The notes below the pieces were generated by a model. The model searched no databases. It was not told where the DNA came from and saw only the letters and a list, made by a program, of their open reading frames with translations. A DNA stretch of 64,000 nucleotides from Schistosoma mansoni (taxonomy: Eukaryota; Platyhelminthes; Trematoda; Strigeidida; Schistosomatidae), in contig NW_017386000.1 of NCBI RefSeq assembly GCF_000237925.1, positions 372,001 to 436,000 of the forward strand. Reading direction: 5' to 3'. Every line of letters starts with the position of its first letter. Position 1 is the stretch's first letter. Shown here piece by piece: positions 30,521-43,320 of this stretch. Position numbers and translations under genes: made by a program.

Positions 30521-31390
30521 AGAGAGAGCTGAGTTGACACCAGCGGTGACTTTCGTTTGAATCCTACCACAACAATTAAAAAACCTAATGAAAACATCAG
30601 CGACTAAAAATAAGTCTTATATACGAGCTTGATAAATACGTAGATTGCCATACAATGAACGCCATTGAACTTCGGAAATGAGAGAGTATGTTTGCTATCT
30701 TGGTGCAATGCTTTTCAAACAAATAACATTGCTTAACAACTAGCAATTATGAAGCATGAGAAACAAGCAAAGTGAGTAAGTGCTATGAGAAATTCCAACT
30801 AATTCATAGCAAATCAGAAGTGATTTTAAGAGCTGTATGTTAAATAGTAGCTGATCCCAATTTCAAACAGTAAAAGGCGTATTTGATGATTCTAACAGCG
30901 AACAGGCTTTAACTAAGTAATAATGGTATTCATGACGAAATATAAAACAAAGAATCTTAGTTAAACCAAAGTGGACCTTTATAGAAAATACGATTTAAGT
31001 GATATATATTAGTTTTTGATCAACTATTTCTCTTGTTATATTAGACTAATGAATACAATTATACAGCTAGCCGTATATTTTTTTGTGTTGTAGTGTTTTT
31101 TCGTCATTTGGATTAAACACTCAAAAGATTATGGCTAATAAACCTGGATAAGTAGAAAGACTGAACAATCTAAGGTACGGGACAAAAATGTATCACCTAC
31201 TTTCGTCGTAATTAAAAGATGCAAAATAAACTTAAGAGCTGACAAAAATGTGTATTCGTTCAAATTACTAGATCCTTTTGTCAGAATATAGAAAGATTAT
31301 TAACAAAGGGGAAGAAAAGCAAAGTGAAAATTATCATAATGGCAACAAAGATGGAAAATTAAAACAAAAGAGACGAATGAAATATCATAC

Positions 31391-31466
31391 CAACTGGCAT
31401 AAAGAGACGGTTTGGGTGCTGGCTAGGTATGTGTGAATAATGTGCCAACTCACTTTTACCACTCAT
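31391..31466 (-). CDS. possible 5' exon of MARK (tentative)
   Basis: From the ATG at 31,466 the minus strand encodes MSGKSELAHYSHIPSQHPNR LFMPV and meets a good donor, CCAGTTG|GTATGA. It has the look of a true start exon, but it ends one base into a codon, whereas the next recognised exon (30,346) begins in phase 0. A small exon whose length leaves remainder two on division by three would reconcile them. Otherwise this exon is untranslated or spurious. Confidence 0.4.
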
Positions 31467-32080
31467 AGTTCGAAAACCTACGAAACAATTTTCCAAATTT
31501 ATCTGGTACTGTACGACTAACGTCAGTGTTATTAACTGGATGGCTTTAATGTTTCAGAAACAACTATAATCAAATATTTGTAACTTGGACGTTTGTTGTT
31601 TGAAACTCATCAAATAATAAAGTAAACTATTCTTTGGTAGTGTAGCTAATTTGCAGAGAATAGATTAATGTGATCACTCACGAACAACACTTCCTGTGAG
31701 AAGGCTATTGATACCATCGAGGTGCTCAAAAACAAAGTAGATGAAGAGGGTTTAAGATAAGAAAGAATTGTTATAATTTGTCATCAAACCACTAAAACAC
31801 TGTTTTGACGTAGACATAACGAATAGTGAGATTTGGTAAAATTTAGGTGCATTTTACGTTTATTACAATGTCCCACTAACCATCAGCTAGTGAAAAGTGA
31901 AGTAGTTGATACAGGTTTTAGAGCCCTTTTTCAATGGGGCGTTGTACATTAGACTTTGTATAGACAGATCAACATTTTAATATTACAGGCGGCTCGTATT
32001 GATTCTATCAATCAGCAGTAAGAAAGACTTCACATGCATAACATTGATCACTACTCAGTGATCAGTCAATTGTAGGTATA
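31467..32080. other. upstream DNA of MARK, nothing recognised
   Basis: The promoter region of MARK may lie here, but no clear core promoter element stands out. No coding exon or repeat is recognised. Confidence 0.4.
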
Positions 32081-32260
32081 TCTCAGTCCTACAGGCGGTC
32101 ATTTACGGCCTGAACAACCCAGTGGTAACGTCTCTACATGTAAAACTGAGAGGCAAAAGGCCGCATTTGTCGGTGTTAGTTTCTTTAAGACTACAGGTAC
32201 ATTTTTCTGACGAGTTTCAAGTAGCACAAAACATATGCCAAGGGTTTTCTGATAAATTAC
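32080..32260 (+). repeat. decayed Sm-alpha-like hammerhead repeat
   Basis: The line CTACAGGTACATTTTTCTGA followed by CGAG at about 32,191 aligns with the ribozyme entry of the intact copy at 5.55 kb. CUGACGA is preserved (32,207-32,213). The following CACAAAAC replaces GACGAAAC and the cleavage triplet is lost. An A-box-like piece lies at about 32,120. It is an old inactive copy. Confidence 0.55.
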
Positions 32261-34066
32261 CGTCAACCACCAAGCCTTTCTTACCTTCGCTATACATAGA
32301 TTTCGTTAGTAACACTAGTGCGAACACTTACACCAATACAAAGACATGAAACGTCCGACTATTTCAAAAAGTTTAACGAAGGTGAGAGCGTTAGAAAGAT
32401 TTGCCAGTTATGAAGGAACAACTTACACTTCAAAGGTTCAGATAGCATAATGTATGTATATAACAATAATTTTATATTCATGAGTCAGTAGTGGATTGAT
32501 ATCAAAGTCACTATCTTATTATACTCTAACGAACCATTGAAATTAAAGAAACCACTGTGAACTGAATTCGTTAACAACAATAAGATTAGCCGACATATGA
32601 AAAATTTCGTATACAAACTGAAAAAAAATCATTTCAATAGCATTAAAGCTAAGAATTTAGGAATAGGCATCTTCTTAAACTACTTTGATAAGATCTATAA
32701 TAAACCACGCTTTGTGGGGTATCTACTACTGCACGATGTAATAGTACGGTTCCAAATCAATATAAAGTATACACTCATACATTAGGGTATCAGCTACACA
32801 ATTTAAGGGCTAATGATATTAAGTAGCAGCGCAGACTACTTAGGAACTAGCATTGAGACTAATGATTTAATACAATTTTTTTTTAAATGTCCGTCTAGAA
32901 TAGATGTGACAAGTACACAGCACCCCACAATAAACACTAAAATGGGATCAGAATCAGAATGCATTACAAACCAGTGAAACCAAGCCCTAATCGTCTAGTC
33001 ACTGAGTGGGATCAGGCATAAATACGAGTTGGCTTAGTTCGCATACAACCCATCAGCAAAACCAAAATTCGATAATATGGAAGTTGGATGAGTCAAAATA
33101 ATGATAAAAACACTGGGGGAAAAAAACGCAAACATAGTTTGAGAAGTGTGGAATTGAGAATGAAATAGCATTAAAAATTAAGAGAGGAAGATCAGGAATA
33201 GATTTATTGCTTAACTTGAACTGATTTCGAGCTCTATCGCCTTAAATATTCAGATAAGACGATTACTGAGGCTGAAGAGAGAAGTCTACATAGACTCACA
33301 AAACCCGAACCAGCAAACATACTTTGACCGAGTCAAAGTTATGGAGTTGGTAAAGGTTATGCATCCCTTAAAGTATTTACAGATCACAGGCTCTAACAGT
33401 ATATGATAATTTCAGATTTTCAACTGTTATGCTCTAATTTTTCTCCTTGATCAATTTAGAACAGTTAGTGTTCACCCGATGAGACTAACAACAAAATCAT
33501 GTCAACTCAAATTGAAAGAATTTGTCGCACAACAAAACTTATTGAGGAAACTAGATTAGCGCAGTTGACATAACAGATTGAAGAGTGAATCTGTTTTAAT
33601 TAAGGATAGGCCTAAATCGTTAAGTCCAGATCAGGGAACCAAAAGGATGACTGAATATACGATATTTCAGTTAACTTAAGTCCGACAGATCTAAGCTTAT
33701 ACGTTCCTCTTGTGAATGAGCTTCTATAGTGAAGAACAATTTATGTTACTGTCTTGAGCATTTATCGTTTCTATGTTGTTAAAAAACTGAATAAATGCAA
33801 CTATGTCGTTTCTGTTCATTTTATTCCAAATTGACAAACGTCTCCAACCATGGATTACGAGTATTATTCGAGACTCAACAAGGAATCTCGCACTTATTGA
33901 CAGGACTCAGACCAGTAGTTGATGAATGTTTGGATTAGTATCGTGTTTTGAATCGCACAGCTCAAGCTTTTACAAATACTACATCCATCCAGAATTGGAC
34001 GCGGTGAGTGATGGTAGATATGTGTAACACGAATAAATACATATAAGGTCGTCAACCGACATTTAT
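32261..34066. other. intergenic DNA, no gene seen
   Basis: Between the MARK 5' side and the inverted-arm LINE. Only short open frames are present. The parts at 32,930-33,080 and 33,830-34,050 have a repeat-like composition but were not assigned. Confidence 0.4.
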
Positions 34067-34072
34067 TTATTC

Positions 34073-34401
34073 ATTTATTTGAACACAAATATTGGTACAA
34101 AAGGGCACCAGATTCATATGCACCACACAATAGCAATGAGAATGTGAAGAGATAGAAAATGTAAGGTGCGTATAAGAAAACGGGGAACAATAACGAACAG
34201 AGATTAGTGTATGACAGTGAAATAATAATAATGGGAGAAGCAGTTCAGTTAGTAAAGGTACAACCAGAAAGAGTTCTTTCAGTTAAAGAAGTTACATCCA
34301 TTTTTTATGAAGAAAGTAAAATAAAAATACAGCAGAATTGCCACTGGTTTCTATTTTGAGCCATATCTGATAACGTCTTTAGACACTGTGTTGCAACATC
34401 T
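34073..34401 (-). repeat. inverted arm (left) of the RTE LINE
   Basis: This 329-bp arm is the reverse complement of 36,044-36,372. Reading both by eye I found no mismatch or length change. It holds the last codons of the LINE ORF, its 3' UTR and its AAATAAATAAA-type tail, in minus orientation, joined directly to the 5'-truncated LINE body. Confidence 0.88.
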
Positions 34402-36377
34402 CTAGAACCGAGAAGCCTGGTGGTCGGAGGTTGCCAATAAGTTGGAAGCAGCAACTGAATCTGGTAACTTCCGGAAGCTCTTCCAACTTATCTGATCCAC
34501 TGGCAGCAAGAAGTCTGGTGTGAGTGAAACAATCTGTGAGGATGACGGAATGCCAATCACTAACATCTATCGACGTCTTGGACGATGGGCAGAATTCTTC
34601 TAAGGACAGTTCAACTGGCCTGCTGCTCCGGCAACATCAACCAGATTGGCCTGCCCCCCATGGCCGGTGACGACTGATCCACCAAACGAGGCGGAAGTCC
34701 GCAAGGAACTCCAACTCTTGAAACGCTACAAATCACCGGGCCCAGATGACTTACCTCCAGCTCTTTTTAAAGATGGTGGTGACTTTCTGGCTGACTGTGT
34801 TGTTTGCAAAGGTTTGGGAGCTAGAAAGTGTCCCAACATCATAGGATGAGTCAAAAGTCGTAACTATCATCAAAAAAGGTTCGCATCCTTTCTGTAACAA
34901 CTATCAGGAGATAAGTCTACTTCCGATTGCGTTCATACTATTGGCTTCCATCATACTTTGTAGGTTGTTCAAAACACGAGAAGGATTGACTCGCGAGGAG
35001 CAGGCTGGTTTTCGTTCTGGTCGAGGTTATATTGGTCATATCTTCACCCTCCACCAAATAATAGGACACCATCATACTTATCACAGGTCAACAATTATAG
35101 TGTTTCTTGACACCAGTCAGAGTGAGGTCATACAACCACCTTCTTGATTGTTCTATCCAAGCAGTGGGGTTAGACAGGGTTGCCCAATCTCACCATTCCT
35201 CTTCAATTTTGCTATCGATGACGTTCTGGAGACAGCTCTGATGGACGTAAGTAATGGCGGTGTGGATCTGTTGCCTGAAGAAAGACTTCTCGACTTTGAG
35301 TATGCGGATGATATTGTCTTACTGTGTGATAATGCCCAAGCCATGCAATCCACACTTAATCAGTTGGCAATCAGTGTTCGTAGGTATGGTATGCGCTTTG
35401 AACCTCCTAAATGCAAAGTACTTTTGCATGACTGGCAGGACCTTGATCTTTCACTCACCCTGGGTAGTGAGCAGGCAGAAGTAGTTGAGCAGTCCGTGTA
35501 TCTGGGTAGCTGCATAAGTGTTAGTGGTGGCGTGAGTGATGAGATCGATTCACGTATAGTGAAAGCCAAAGCGGCTTATGCTAATCTGGGACATTTTTAG
35601 CGCCTTCGTGATTTTAATATGGATGTAAAAGGTCGGATTTACAACGCGTCGGTGAGAGCAGTTTTGCTCTATGCTTGTGAAACCTGGCCTTTCAGAGTTG
35701 AGGATGTTAGACAACCCTATGTGTTTGATCGTCGTCTCCAAAGGATTGCTGACATCCAGTGGCGACACCATATCAGTAATGCAGAGGTTCGGCATCGTGT
35801 GTTCGGACTCAGTGACGATAATTCAATTGGTATCACTATATTGGAACATGGACTTCGGTGGCTTGGACATGATCTACAAATTTCGTCCCAGAGAATTCCA
35901 CATCATGCATTATTTGCTGACGCTGGGATTGGTTGGAAAAAGCGGAGAGGTGGTCAATGTATGACATGGTGTCGTGGTATGAAAGAAAGCTGTATATGAC
36001 TAGCTTCTGTTGGTCCTTCCTGACTACCTGGTTGGGGTCCTATAGATGTTGCAACACAGTGTCTAAAGACGTTATCAGATATGGCTCAAAATAGAAACCA
36101 GTGGCAATTCTGCTGTATTTTTATTTTACTTTCTTCATAAAAAATGGATGTAACTTCTTTAACTGAAAGAACTCTTTCTGGTTGTACCTTTACTAACTGA
36201 ACTGCTTCTCCCATTATTATTATTTCACTGTCATACACTAATCTCTGTTCGTTATTGTTCCCCGTTTTCTTATACGCACCTTACATTTTCTATCTCTTCA
36301 CATTCTCATTGCTATTGTGTGGTGCATATGAATCTGGTGCCCTTTTGTACCAATATTTGTGTTCAAATAAATAAATA
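34402..36377 (+). mobile_element. Perere-3/SR3-like RTE LINE, 5'-truncated, decayed
   Basis: The body encodes RT fragments in order: KSPGPDDLPPALFKDGG (34,728), EEQAGFRSGRGYIGHIFTLH (about 34,998), GVRQGCPISPFLFNFAIDD (about 35,167), the catalytic YADD (about 35,300), then VYLGSCISVSGGVSDEIDSR and LLYACETW near the end. The endonuclease is missing. After FLDTSQ the palm motif A part is deleted, and there are stops or frame shifts at about 34,500, 34,600, 34,850, 35,145, 35,600 and 35,998. The 3' tail GTACCAATATTTGTGTTCAA, then AATAAATAAATA, is shared with the 0.5-kb repeats described below. Clade and family names are from memory. Confidence 0.85.
36044..36372 (+). repeat. inverted arm (right) of the RTE LINE
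   Basis: The natural 3' end of the LINE: ORF end, 3' UTR and A-rich tail. It matches the left arm base for base in inverted orientation as far as I can read. Confidence 0.88.
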
Positions 36378-38430
36378 GAAACGCATGTTTTGCCCAATTT
36401 CATTACTTAATAGTCGTCGTTTGTGGTCAAACTCACGGTCACATAGGAGTAAACCGACATTATTTGCCTGCTAGGGTGCGCCAAACCTGAACACTCACTA
36501 ACAAGAATCTGATCATAGGTGTCTTTGAAGTAAGTATTCAAACCAACTTACGTTACGTAAGTAAAATATTTCTGAACGTAAGAGCTAAAACAACTTTGTC
36601 ACCAGAACTATGAAAGACAATACATATGTAATAGAATCACCACACAGTATATATCCAAACTAAGGTGGCAATACTTTCCATTATATCACAAATGCATCCA
36701 GTCGGACAACGTTATTACTAACATGGTGTTATCGCTTAGGTAGATACTTGCAGTCGATCACAGTTAGGACTGCTAGGTATACTCGCTTTTTGGCACATCA
36801 GATAGTTATTGATTTATACCTTGTATAGATGAACGTTTTGTTTAGCAACCCTATTTCGTCTTTAGTGGTAACATTTATACAAATAAGTGCAACGCTGTAA
36901 AGTAGCACTTTGATCAAGGTAGGTTTGTATTGGACTGGATAAAAGCATCGACCGTATTTGCGCAAATGATACTACTGAGTTGAAACTGCTGAAAAATTGG
37001 TTAAATCTAAGAGGACACGTAAACGCTCATTGCAGCCAAATGTAATGACTACTTACGGGAAATAAGCTAGAAAACTCCAAGCTGAGGATTTTAGTTATTT
37101 AAGAGATCTGAAAAGAAAAAAAGTGTACTACACAACACGATGAGCACTAAGCGGTTATTAACCTTGTATTCAACCGAAATGTAGCAGACGAGGGATCATG
37201 ATTCATTTACTTTGGTATGTGGAGCTTAGATGCATAACTAGTCCTCACACTAAAAGTGGTAAAAAGCGATATTTATACATTCGCTTTATCATATTACATT
37301 ATGGAGCTCCAACGCAGACACCAAAGTCGAACTACGACGAGGTAACTTGGAAGATTTATTTGTATCATTTAAATTAAGCTTCAAAATATGGCTGAAAGTT
37401 GTAAGTAAAAAAAAGTACCAGTTATTGATATAGTGGGAGAATAGGAGCCTGTATGCATTGAGCAAGTATTGCTTGGTGGAAACCGGCAGCAATAAGGCTG
37501 GAGAGTGAAGATCTAGTTTGCACAAAAAGCTAACAAATACTGAACCTCAAAAATTAAGTAAATATTAACGTTCTTCCACTTTTGGTAACGGGTATTCAAG
37601 ATTGTTAGAGATCTTAGAAACTAAGAAATTCCTATTTAGTTAATGAGCACTAAGAAAGATTCTAGACAGGGTAGGTATGAAGAAACCATAAGTTGACCCA
37701 ACGACCTGATTCCAGACGTGGGAAAAGATGTGGATCCTCTGAATATGCAGACGCCACTTTGTGAAGGCAAATTAAGTAGTGACATACGACAAAATCGAGA
37801 CAATGTACCGTCAAGTCCACGGTCAATACATTAAATTCCACTCAATTGAAGTGCGAAAAGCTTATCAGAGACATTAGAAGTAAGCGCTTTGCGCAAAAAA
37901 AATCAATAACTGAGGTAAGTTACCTTCAGCAAATGCCTTGTATTCACGAGAACTCAAAGCGGAAAACCAACTCCAGTTGACACATATCGTCCTAGAACGA
38001 GGCAGACATTAAAGGTTTCTTGAAACGTGAATAAAATATATATCGAATAATCAATAACAATGAAATTATTAAAAATAAGAATTGGCTCATTTAAGGCAAA
38101 AGTTGTTTTAACATGTAGAAAATGAAACCGTTTGTTCGAATTTATCGCCACTTATTGATTGGTTAGCAATGTACTATTAACCAGGTAATTTTGTAGTGCT
38201 TTATTAGCCAGTATCGCATACTGTTTGACCTAGAATCATCTTGTTCTCACCAGGAAATTATCTCTGTGTACCTAGAAAATTCATAAACTTGACATTTTAT
38301 ACAGCTAAGCGATGAACGGACAATCTAGTCAGATTCAGTCTATCCTGAAGACCCGTCACGCCCAAACAGTACGCATTTGCTTTGTGTTGGTTATAATCAT
38401 TCCATCTATTCAGTTTTCATTTCGGAAAGA
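36378..38430. other. intergenic DNA, no gene seen
   Basis: No coding or RNA gene is recognised. A short piece at about 36,510 (TGATCATAGGTGTCTTTGAA) matches part of the dispersed repeat at 58.93 kb. The rest is unassigned AT-rich DNA. Confidence 0.4.
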
Positions 38431-39149
38431 GAAAAGGCAGGAGGCTTAGGGTTTTGTATTAGTCATGGCAATTATGGTCTCTCGATTGATTCGATTTTTC
38501 TTTGAAATCATTGACAGACAAAGTTTGTATCACACGTTGATGATTCGATCGAAAAATTGATAGTCAGCTGACACGTGATTTCCCCTTCACTTTTAGAACT
38601 TTCTTGAGTTTCTTCATAAATTCTCTGTTTTTAACAAGACAAATAATTGAGATCACACCAGATGCAAATTTACCACTAATTTGAAAACTGTGATCAAGTC
38701 CCATCTAGTTCTTCTATATGACAATGGAAATTGGTTGAGTTTAGCCAACAGATCATCATACGTCAGCTTAACTGTTCTGTAAATCAGCTTATTTGCAGTT
38801 CTCTGGACCTTTTTCAAAAGCTCACTGGCTTCTTTAAGCAGGGTCTAGCTGCTTGTATGCAGCTATTTAGTTTAGAATGCACGAATACGGTATACAGAGT
38901 CAAGAAGGATTTAGCGTCGAGGTGGCTAAAGGCCCTTCATAATGACGATATTGTTTTTAAACCTTTAGTGGCTATCGCACGGCAGTGTGCAGTAGTTTTT
39001 AAGTCTTGGCTAACAATGACTCCTAAGTCATTGTGTGTCTGCACAACAGGCAGATCATTGTTATTCATCGTGTATCTATCTGTACCTTAGTGGGCAGTAT
39101 GCATCACAATTCATTCGGAAGCATTTATCAGCAACTGCCAAACTTACAT

Positions 39150-39236
39150 CCCTTACGCAAATCGAATGATTTATGTGGCGCATATATATTTAATGTCCCC
39201 TTGTATCAATATTTATGTGTTTGGATAAGTAAATCG
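39150..39236 (+). repeat. truncated RTE-tail insertion
   Basis: About 85 bp matching only the 3' end of the 0.5-kb repeat family: GGCGCATATATATTTAATGT, then TTGTATCAATATTTATGTGT and an A/T tail. It interrupts the RT of the older LINE. It is more diverged than the full copies, so it is probably an earlier insertion. Confidence 0.6.
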
Positions 39237-39751
39237 CCAGCGTATTCCGAAACCTATGATGATACGAGACTAGGAAGGTCATTTATATACAAGAGGAATA
39301 AATAGCCCCAAAATTGTATCTTAAGGCACTCCACTAAATACAGTTTTCCAGTTGGACACCGAGTTCACCCGTACTCTTTGTTGATGCCCGCCTAGGAAGT
39401 CCTTTATCTACATTAATAAACTGCTTCCAACGTATATAACACCCGGTTGTGAGGAATGTTGTCAACACAGTCTACGTCTATCGATAACTTTTGGTTTTTA
39501 AGAGCGCACTAACTTTCACGAGACACAAATCAGTTCCAAATAATCTTTTCTAAAATTTTAAACACTTTGGTTGGGCTTGTGGGCCGGTAGTTCTTGGGTC
39601 TATGTTTTGTAGCCGTTTTGAAGACAGGACTTACTATGCCATTCTTCCAGTCTTGCAGATAGATTAAAGAATATCCCTATGGGATTTGCAACGAAATGTG
39701 CTAAAACCTCTAGTAACCTCAGTCAGAAGGAGATTGATTATGAATACAGTG

Positions 39752-40277
39752 GCCCCCAAATGCCCTGGTACGGCCGAGAGTGGGGAGAGTCTGCTCTCCC
39801 TCTCGAAATGCTCTCATATGGTCACGCGAATATATAGCCTCTGTCAGGGAAGTCCTACTCACTGCCTTCTCGTGGCGGGGGTGTTGTTCACAAAATTGAG
39901 AGGACGAAAAGCGAATGTCCGGCACTTTAACTGGGTTGGTGGACACGGAAAGTCCACCTAGGGAAGTTGGAAAACCCTCATTCCAAACCAATGGTGCACA
40001 TGGACTCCAGTATCCTGAAGGAACGATTGGCGTATGAACCAACTGTTGGTCACCAGCTACCATGTGACTGCATCTCCTCACGATGCTCCACTGCCTTGTG
40101 GACTAGACCTTTAGGTCAAAGGCTCCTGGTGTGGTCCCCTAAGAAAACCACCTGCTTCAGTTTGGGCACCTAGGTAGTATCACAACCCTCAAATAAATCT
40201 CATTTGATTTGTGAGGCGCATATTTATTTGGTGCTTCCTTGTACCAATATTTATGTGTTTAAATAAATAAATAAATA
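39752..40277 (+). mobile_element. 0.5-kb non-autonomous RTE-tail element, copy 1
   Basis: It begins GCCCCCAAATGCCCTGG and ends in AAATAAATAAATA. The last 55 bp or so resemble the 3' end of the RTE LINE at 36.3 kb, which suggests that the element is mobilised by RTE machinery. A 9-bp target duplication, AATACAGTG, brackets it (39,743-39,751 and 40,274-40,282), overlapping the tail at its last bases. Open frames of about 70-120 codons inside it recur in every copy on both strands but look like by-products. It is inserted in the old LINE. Over 526 bp it appears identical to copy 2. Confidence 0.82.
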
Positions 40278-42250
40278 CAGTGATCTCGAGTGCTGTTAAA
40301 AGTATGAGGGCAGTTATCATTTCCTGGTTGCCCAAGGTAGCAGCAACAGTCAGGCTTTAGTAACCTAAGATGCACTTCATCGGATCTTATGGATTTTCCT
40401 ATATCAAGTTCATTTGGCAGACCAAGGACATCGAGTTCTTTGATGGTCACATTGTCCAGTGTGATTTGGGAGGTTTGTATTGTCTAGAGGGGAACTTGTC
40501 TCTACGGTGTATACATTGTTAAAGTAGTTTGAGAATACCTGAGTTTTACCATAATCGTCCACCAATGATCCAGTACTGCTGTGTCCCCATATTGCTGGAA
40601 TATTTCGTCTTCTATTGCTTTGGTTTATTTAAGAGTATAAGCGTTTAAGAAATTCTATAGATTCTTTAACAAACTTTTTCTTCTGAGATGATGGAGAAGG
40701 TTATCAGCTCAGGTGGATTATTTTGATGGAGTTTTGTTCTCCCAAGTCTTCACTTCTACCTGAGGTTTGTGCTGATGATGTTTAGAATAACGATAAAAGC
40801 TCCGCAACCATACTATCCAGCTCAGATAACGAAACTTCTACAGGTTTTTTATTCGTACAACCTTTTAGACTTGCGGAGCGTCGAGGCAAAAATATTTCGT
40901 CCTTCCAGATATTGAGATTTTGTCTCGTCAGTACCCAGTAACCTTGATCTCTCCCACATTCTTCTCTTACGAAGAGTGCGAATCTATTTGCTGAACCACA
41001 GTGGGGGAGTTTCTCGGACCTCTCAGTGTAGTCCAAGGGACGTACGGTGCAGTGACTTTTAAGTACAAATTTCTGATTGCATCCAAAGTCGTCTCAATGG
41101 GGGGGGACTCTGGCTTTGTTGACCAATCTGCTGAGAATTCTGAGTGTATAATACCTTGTATATTTGCTTTCCAGATGTTGGGGTTGGGTTAGGCTGATAC
41201 ATGCTCGTTATTGACAACTATGGAAATCAAAGATTAGAAATTCATGATCACTTATACGTAGATGTGACATAAAATGGTGGTTTGTGTCCTCATGTTCATA
41301 ATGGGTCAATACGAAATCTAGTAAGAGTAGTTCCGAGTCTGGGTCTTACCTAGTTGCTTCTTTTACATGTTGCATTAGGACACATGTGATAACCGCATCA
41401 ACTAATTTCTGTTCGAAGGAAATTCCTGACAGTTTAGTTCTCAGATTTTTCCAGTCTACCTTAGGTACGTTGTCTCCTAAGAATAAACATCGACCAAGTG
41501 TTGTAACCGTCTAGCAAGACATCATTCACCTCACAGTTTGGGCTGAGGTAGACCAAACCAATCAGCAGCTCTCGCCCTTTGCATTTCAAGCGACAACTAA
41601 CTAACATATCCCACTTTCATGGGATCTGTTATCAAGAACGGTAAATGGAATAGTATCTCTAATGGATCCTAAACAATCCAACTTTGCGCTTCTGGATTCT
41701 GTCGTCTCTTACCAATGTGAAACCTTCAAAATCAAGTTCCCCGCTTTCCATAGACTGCATAAGCCAATTGTTTGTGACTGTGATTACAGGCGGCTTGGTA
41801 GGGTCTATCTGTACACCTACCTCTCATCGCCTATTGAGCAAGCTCTGGTCATTCGTATAACAGGTTCGAGGACTATTTAAGTGGTTTTGTACTGCACCCA
41901 AAGTGACCTCGGCATCATTCTCTGGCTAAGCCTCACCACCCGAAAATTTACAATTTTTATGTCCTCGCCAGCATCTTACCTTAGTTTTAGTTATTTTCCA
42001 GCTTCTCATCTTTTTTACGGTCAGCGAGCGGCAAGTCTTCACGGACAAAAACTCCTAACCTATTTATTTTATATCCATTCTGTAGTATTAAGTCCCTTTC
42101 ATTGAGATATTTAAATACTACTTTTAACAACTTAGTTTGATTCTGTTTCAATTCTTTTTAGCTACCCAATCTATAAACCTTTTTACAAGGTGACTTCAGA
42201 AATATCCTGAGGCATTAGCTGGTTTAGTAGCTCTCTTACCAACTCAGTGT

Positions 42251-43320
42251 CAGTCAGTCACAACGTAGAACTTCGTACGTACATACATCAGTGTCATGCT
42301 CAATACGAGTTCTGAGGTTTTAGCTTTCACTCCTTGACTCTCTGAAAGACAACTGACCTGTCACTATGGTCAGCTTTCAATTTCTCAGCTACTGTTTGGG
42401 GGACATACTTTATTGACATTTCATCTACTCTACAAAATTCCAGTCTGTTATTTAGTCTTTTATACGTAATTATTAAAATAAGGTCCCTCTTATCTTACTC
42501 AACTTGGCTATAACGTTTAGATCTACATTTAAATTTGAATATAGGATTCAATAACTCTGTTTATTGTTACTTTCTAATTCTTTAAGCCAAACGCCCAATA
42601 CATGAACATTAAATCATCAGGCTATTTCAAAGTACGGGAATCGAGTAGAATGGTGGGGTGTAAGACGTTTTTATATTTCTCAAAGTTTTTGTGTTCTTTT
42701 TTTACTGCCTTCGGTCACAAAGCTAATCAAACTTCCTCATTTTGTGTCAATGAAGGGTTTTATGTATTATTAGTCGTCTGTATAGTTATATGTTATAATA
42801 CTGCATTGAGTTGTTGTCCAGGTTTTGTAACCATTACGCGACAGGATAGATTGCATTGCTCTCAATATAAAGCTCATAGTTACAGCTGGTATGCACCAAT
42901 TTTATTGCATATGATTGGTTGACATCTACATAGTGTAAGTATCTAACGTGTACATGAAACGTCTATTAAAATGCTTATTTCTCTTTATTGACGAACCGCT
43001 AGTGTTATATAATGAGAATTAATCATTTAAAACACATGTATGGAAGACGAGTATTCTTTCCAATAAATTCTCTTCAGATTCTACAGTTATTTCAATGTGA
43101 TAGTCCGAAAGCGGTCAGGTTTAAGGCAAATTTCTGGTGCAAAATTATAGCACGTTAATTGGCGATTGTTTGTAAAAAAACAAAATTTTTAATGTTGGGA
43201 TGACTAATATGAAATATTAACTTGCATTTTAGTTTTTCTTTAGATAGTTTTAATGTTACTGACTTATGAAACTTTTATTGTAAAAATTTTATCCTTTACG
43301 ACTCAGAATAATCGAATTCA
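42251..43320. other. DNA upstream of IARS2, no gene seen
   Basis: It starts with a short piece (42,250-42,300; CGTACGTACATACATC) that weakly matches the dispersed repeat at 24.4 kb. The rest has no recognised gene. The IARS2 promoter should lie in the last few hundred bases, but I see no definite element. Confidence 0.4.

Larger units (their letters stand above)
38430..42250 (-). mobile_element. old CR1/Jockey-type LINE, heavily decayed, with nested insertions
   Basis: On the minus strand the parts come in LINE order. From about 41,650 to 41,210 endonuclease-like sequence includes LLIGLVYLSPNCEVND and, in shifting frames, a DWKNL-like and a VLTHYEHE-like segment. From 41,036 to 40,290 the linker includes IWKDEIFLPRRSASLKGC and YGKTQVFSNYFNNVYTVE. 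From 39,680 to 39,300 RT pieces occur (GIVSPVFKTATKHRPKNYRP, LFLLYINDLPS). From 39,120 to 38,450 there are thumb and C-terminal pieces (THNDLGVIVSQDLKTTAHCR, FPLSYRRTRWDLITVFK). It has many stops and frame shifts, so it is much older than its neighbours. A 0.5-kb repeat (39,752-40,273) and a shorter tail piece (about 39,150-39,236) are inserted in it. Confidence 0.78.

Noticed and set aside
34073-36377. Cut-and-paste transposon with terminal inverted repeats
   Set aside because: The arms are the LINE's own 3' UTR and A-rich tail, the inside encodes reverse transcriptase, and no transposase is seen. Opposed LINE ends explain the inverted arms better.
38731-39090. Plus-strand open frame of 119 codons (MVEFSQQIII...)
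   Set aside because: The opposite strand carries recognisable LINE thumb sequence in this stretch; the plus-strand frame is its shadow.
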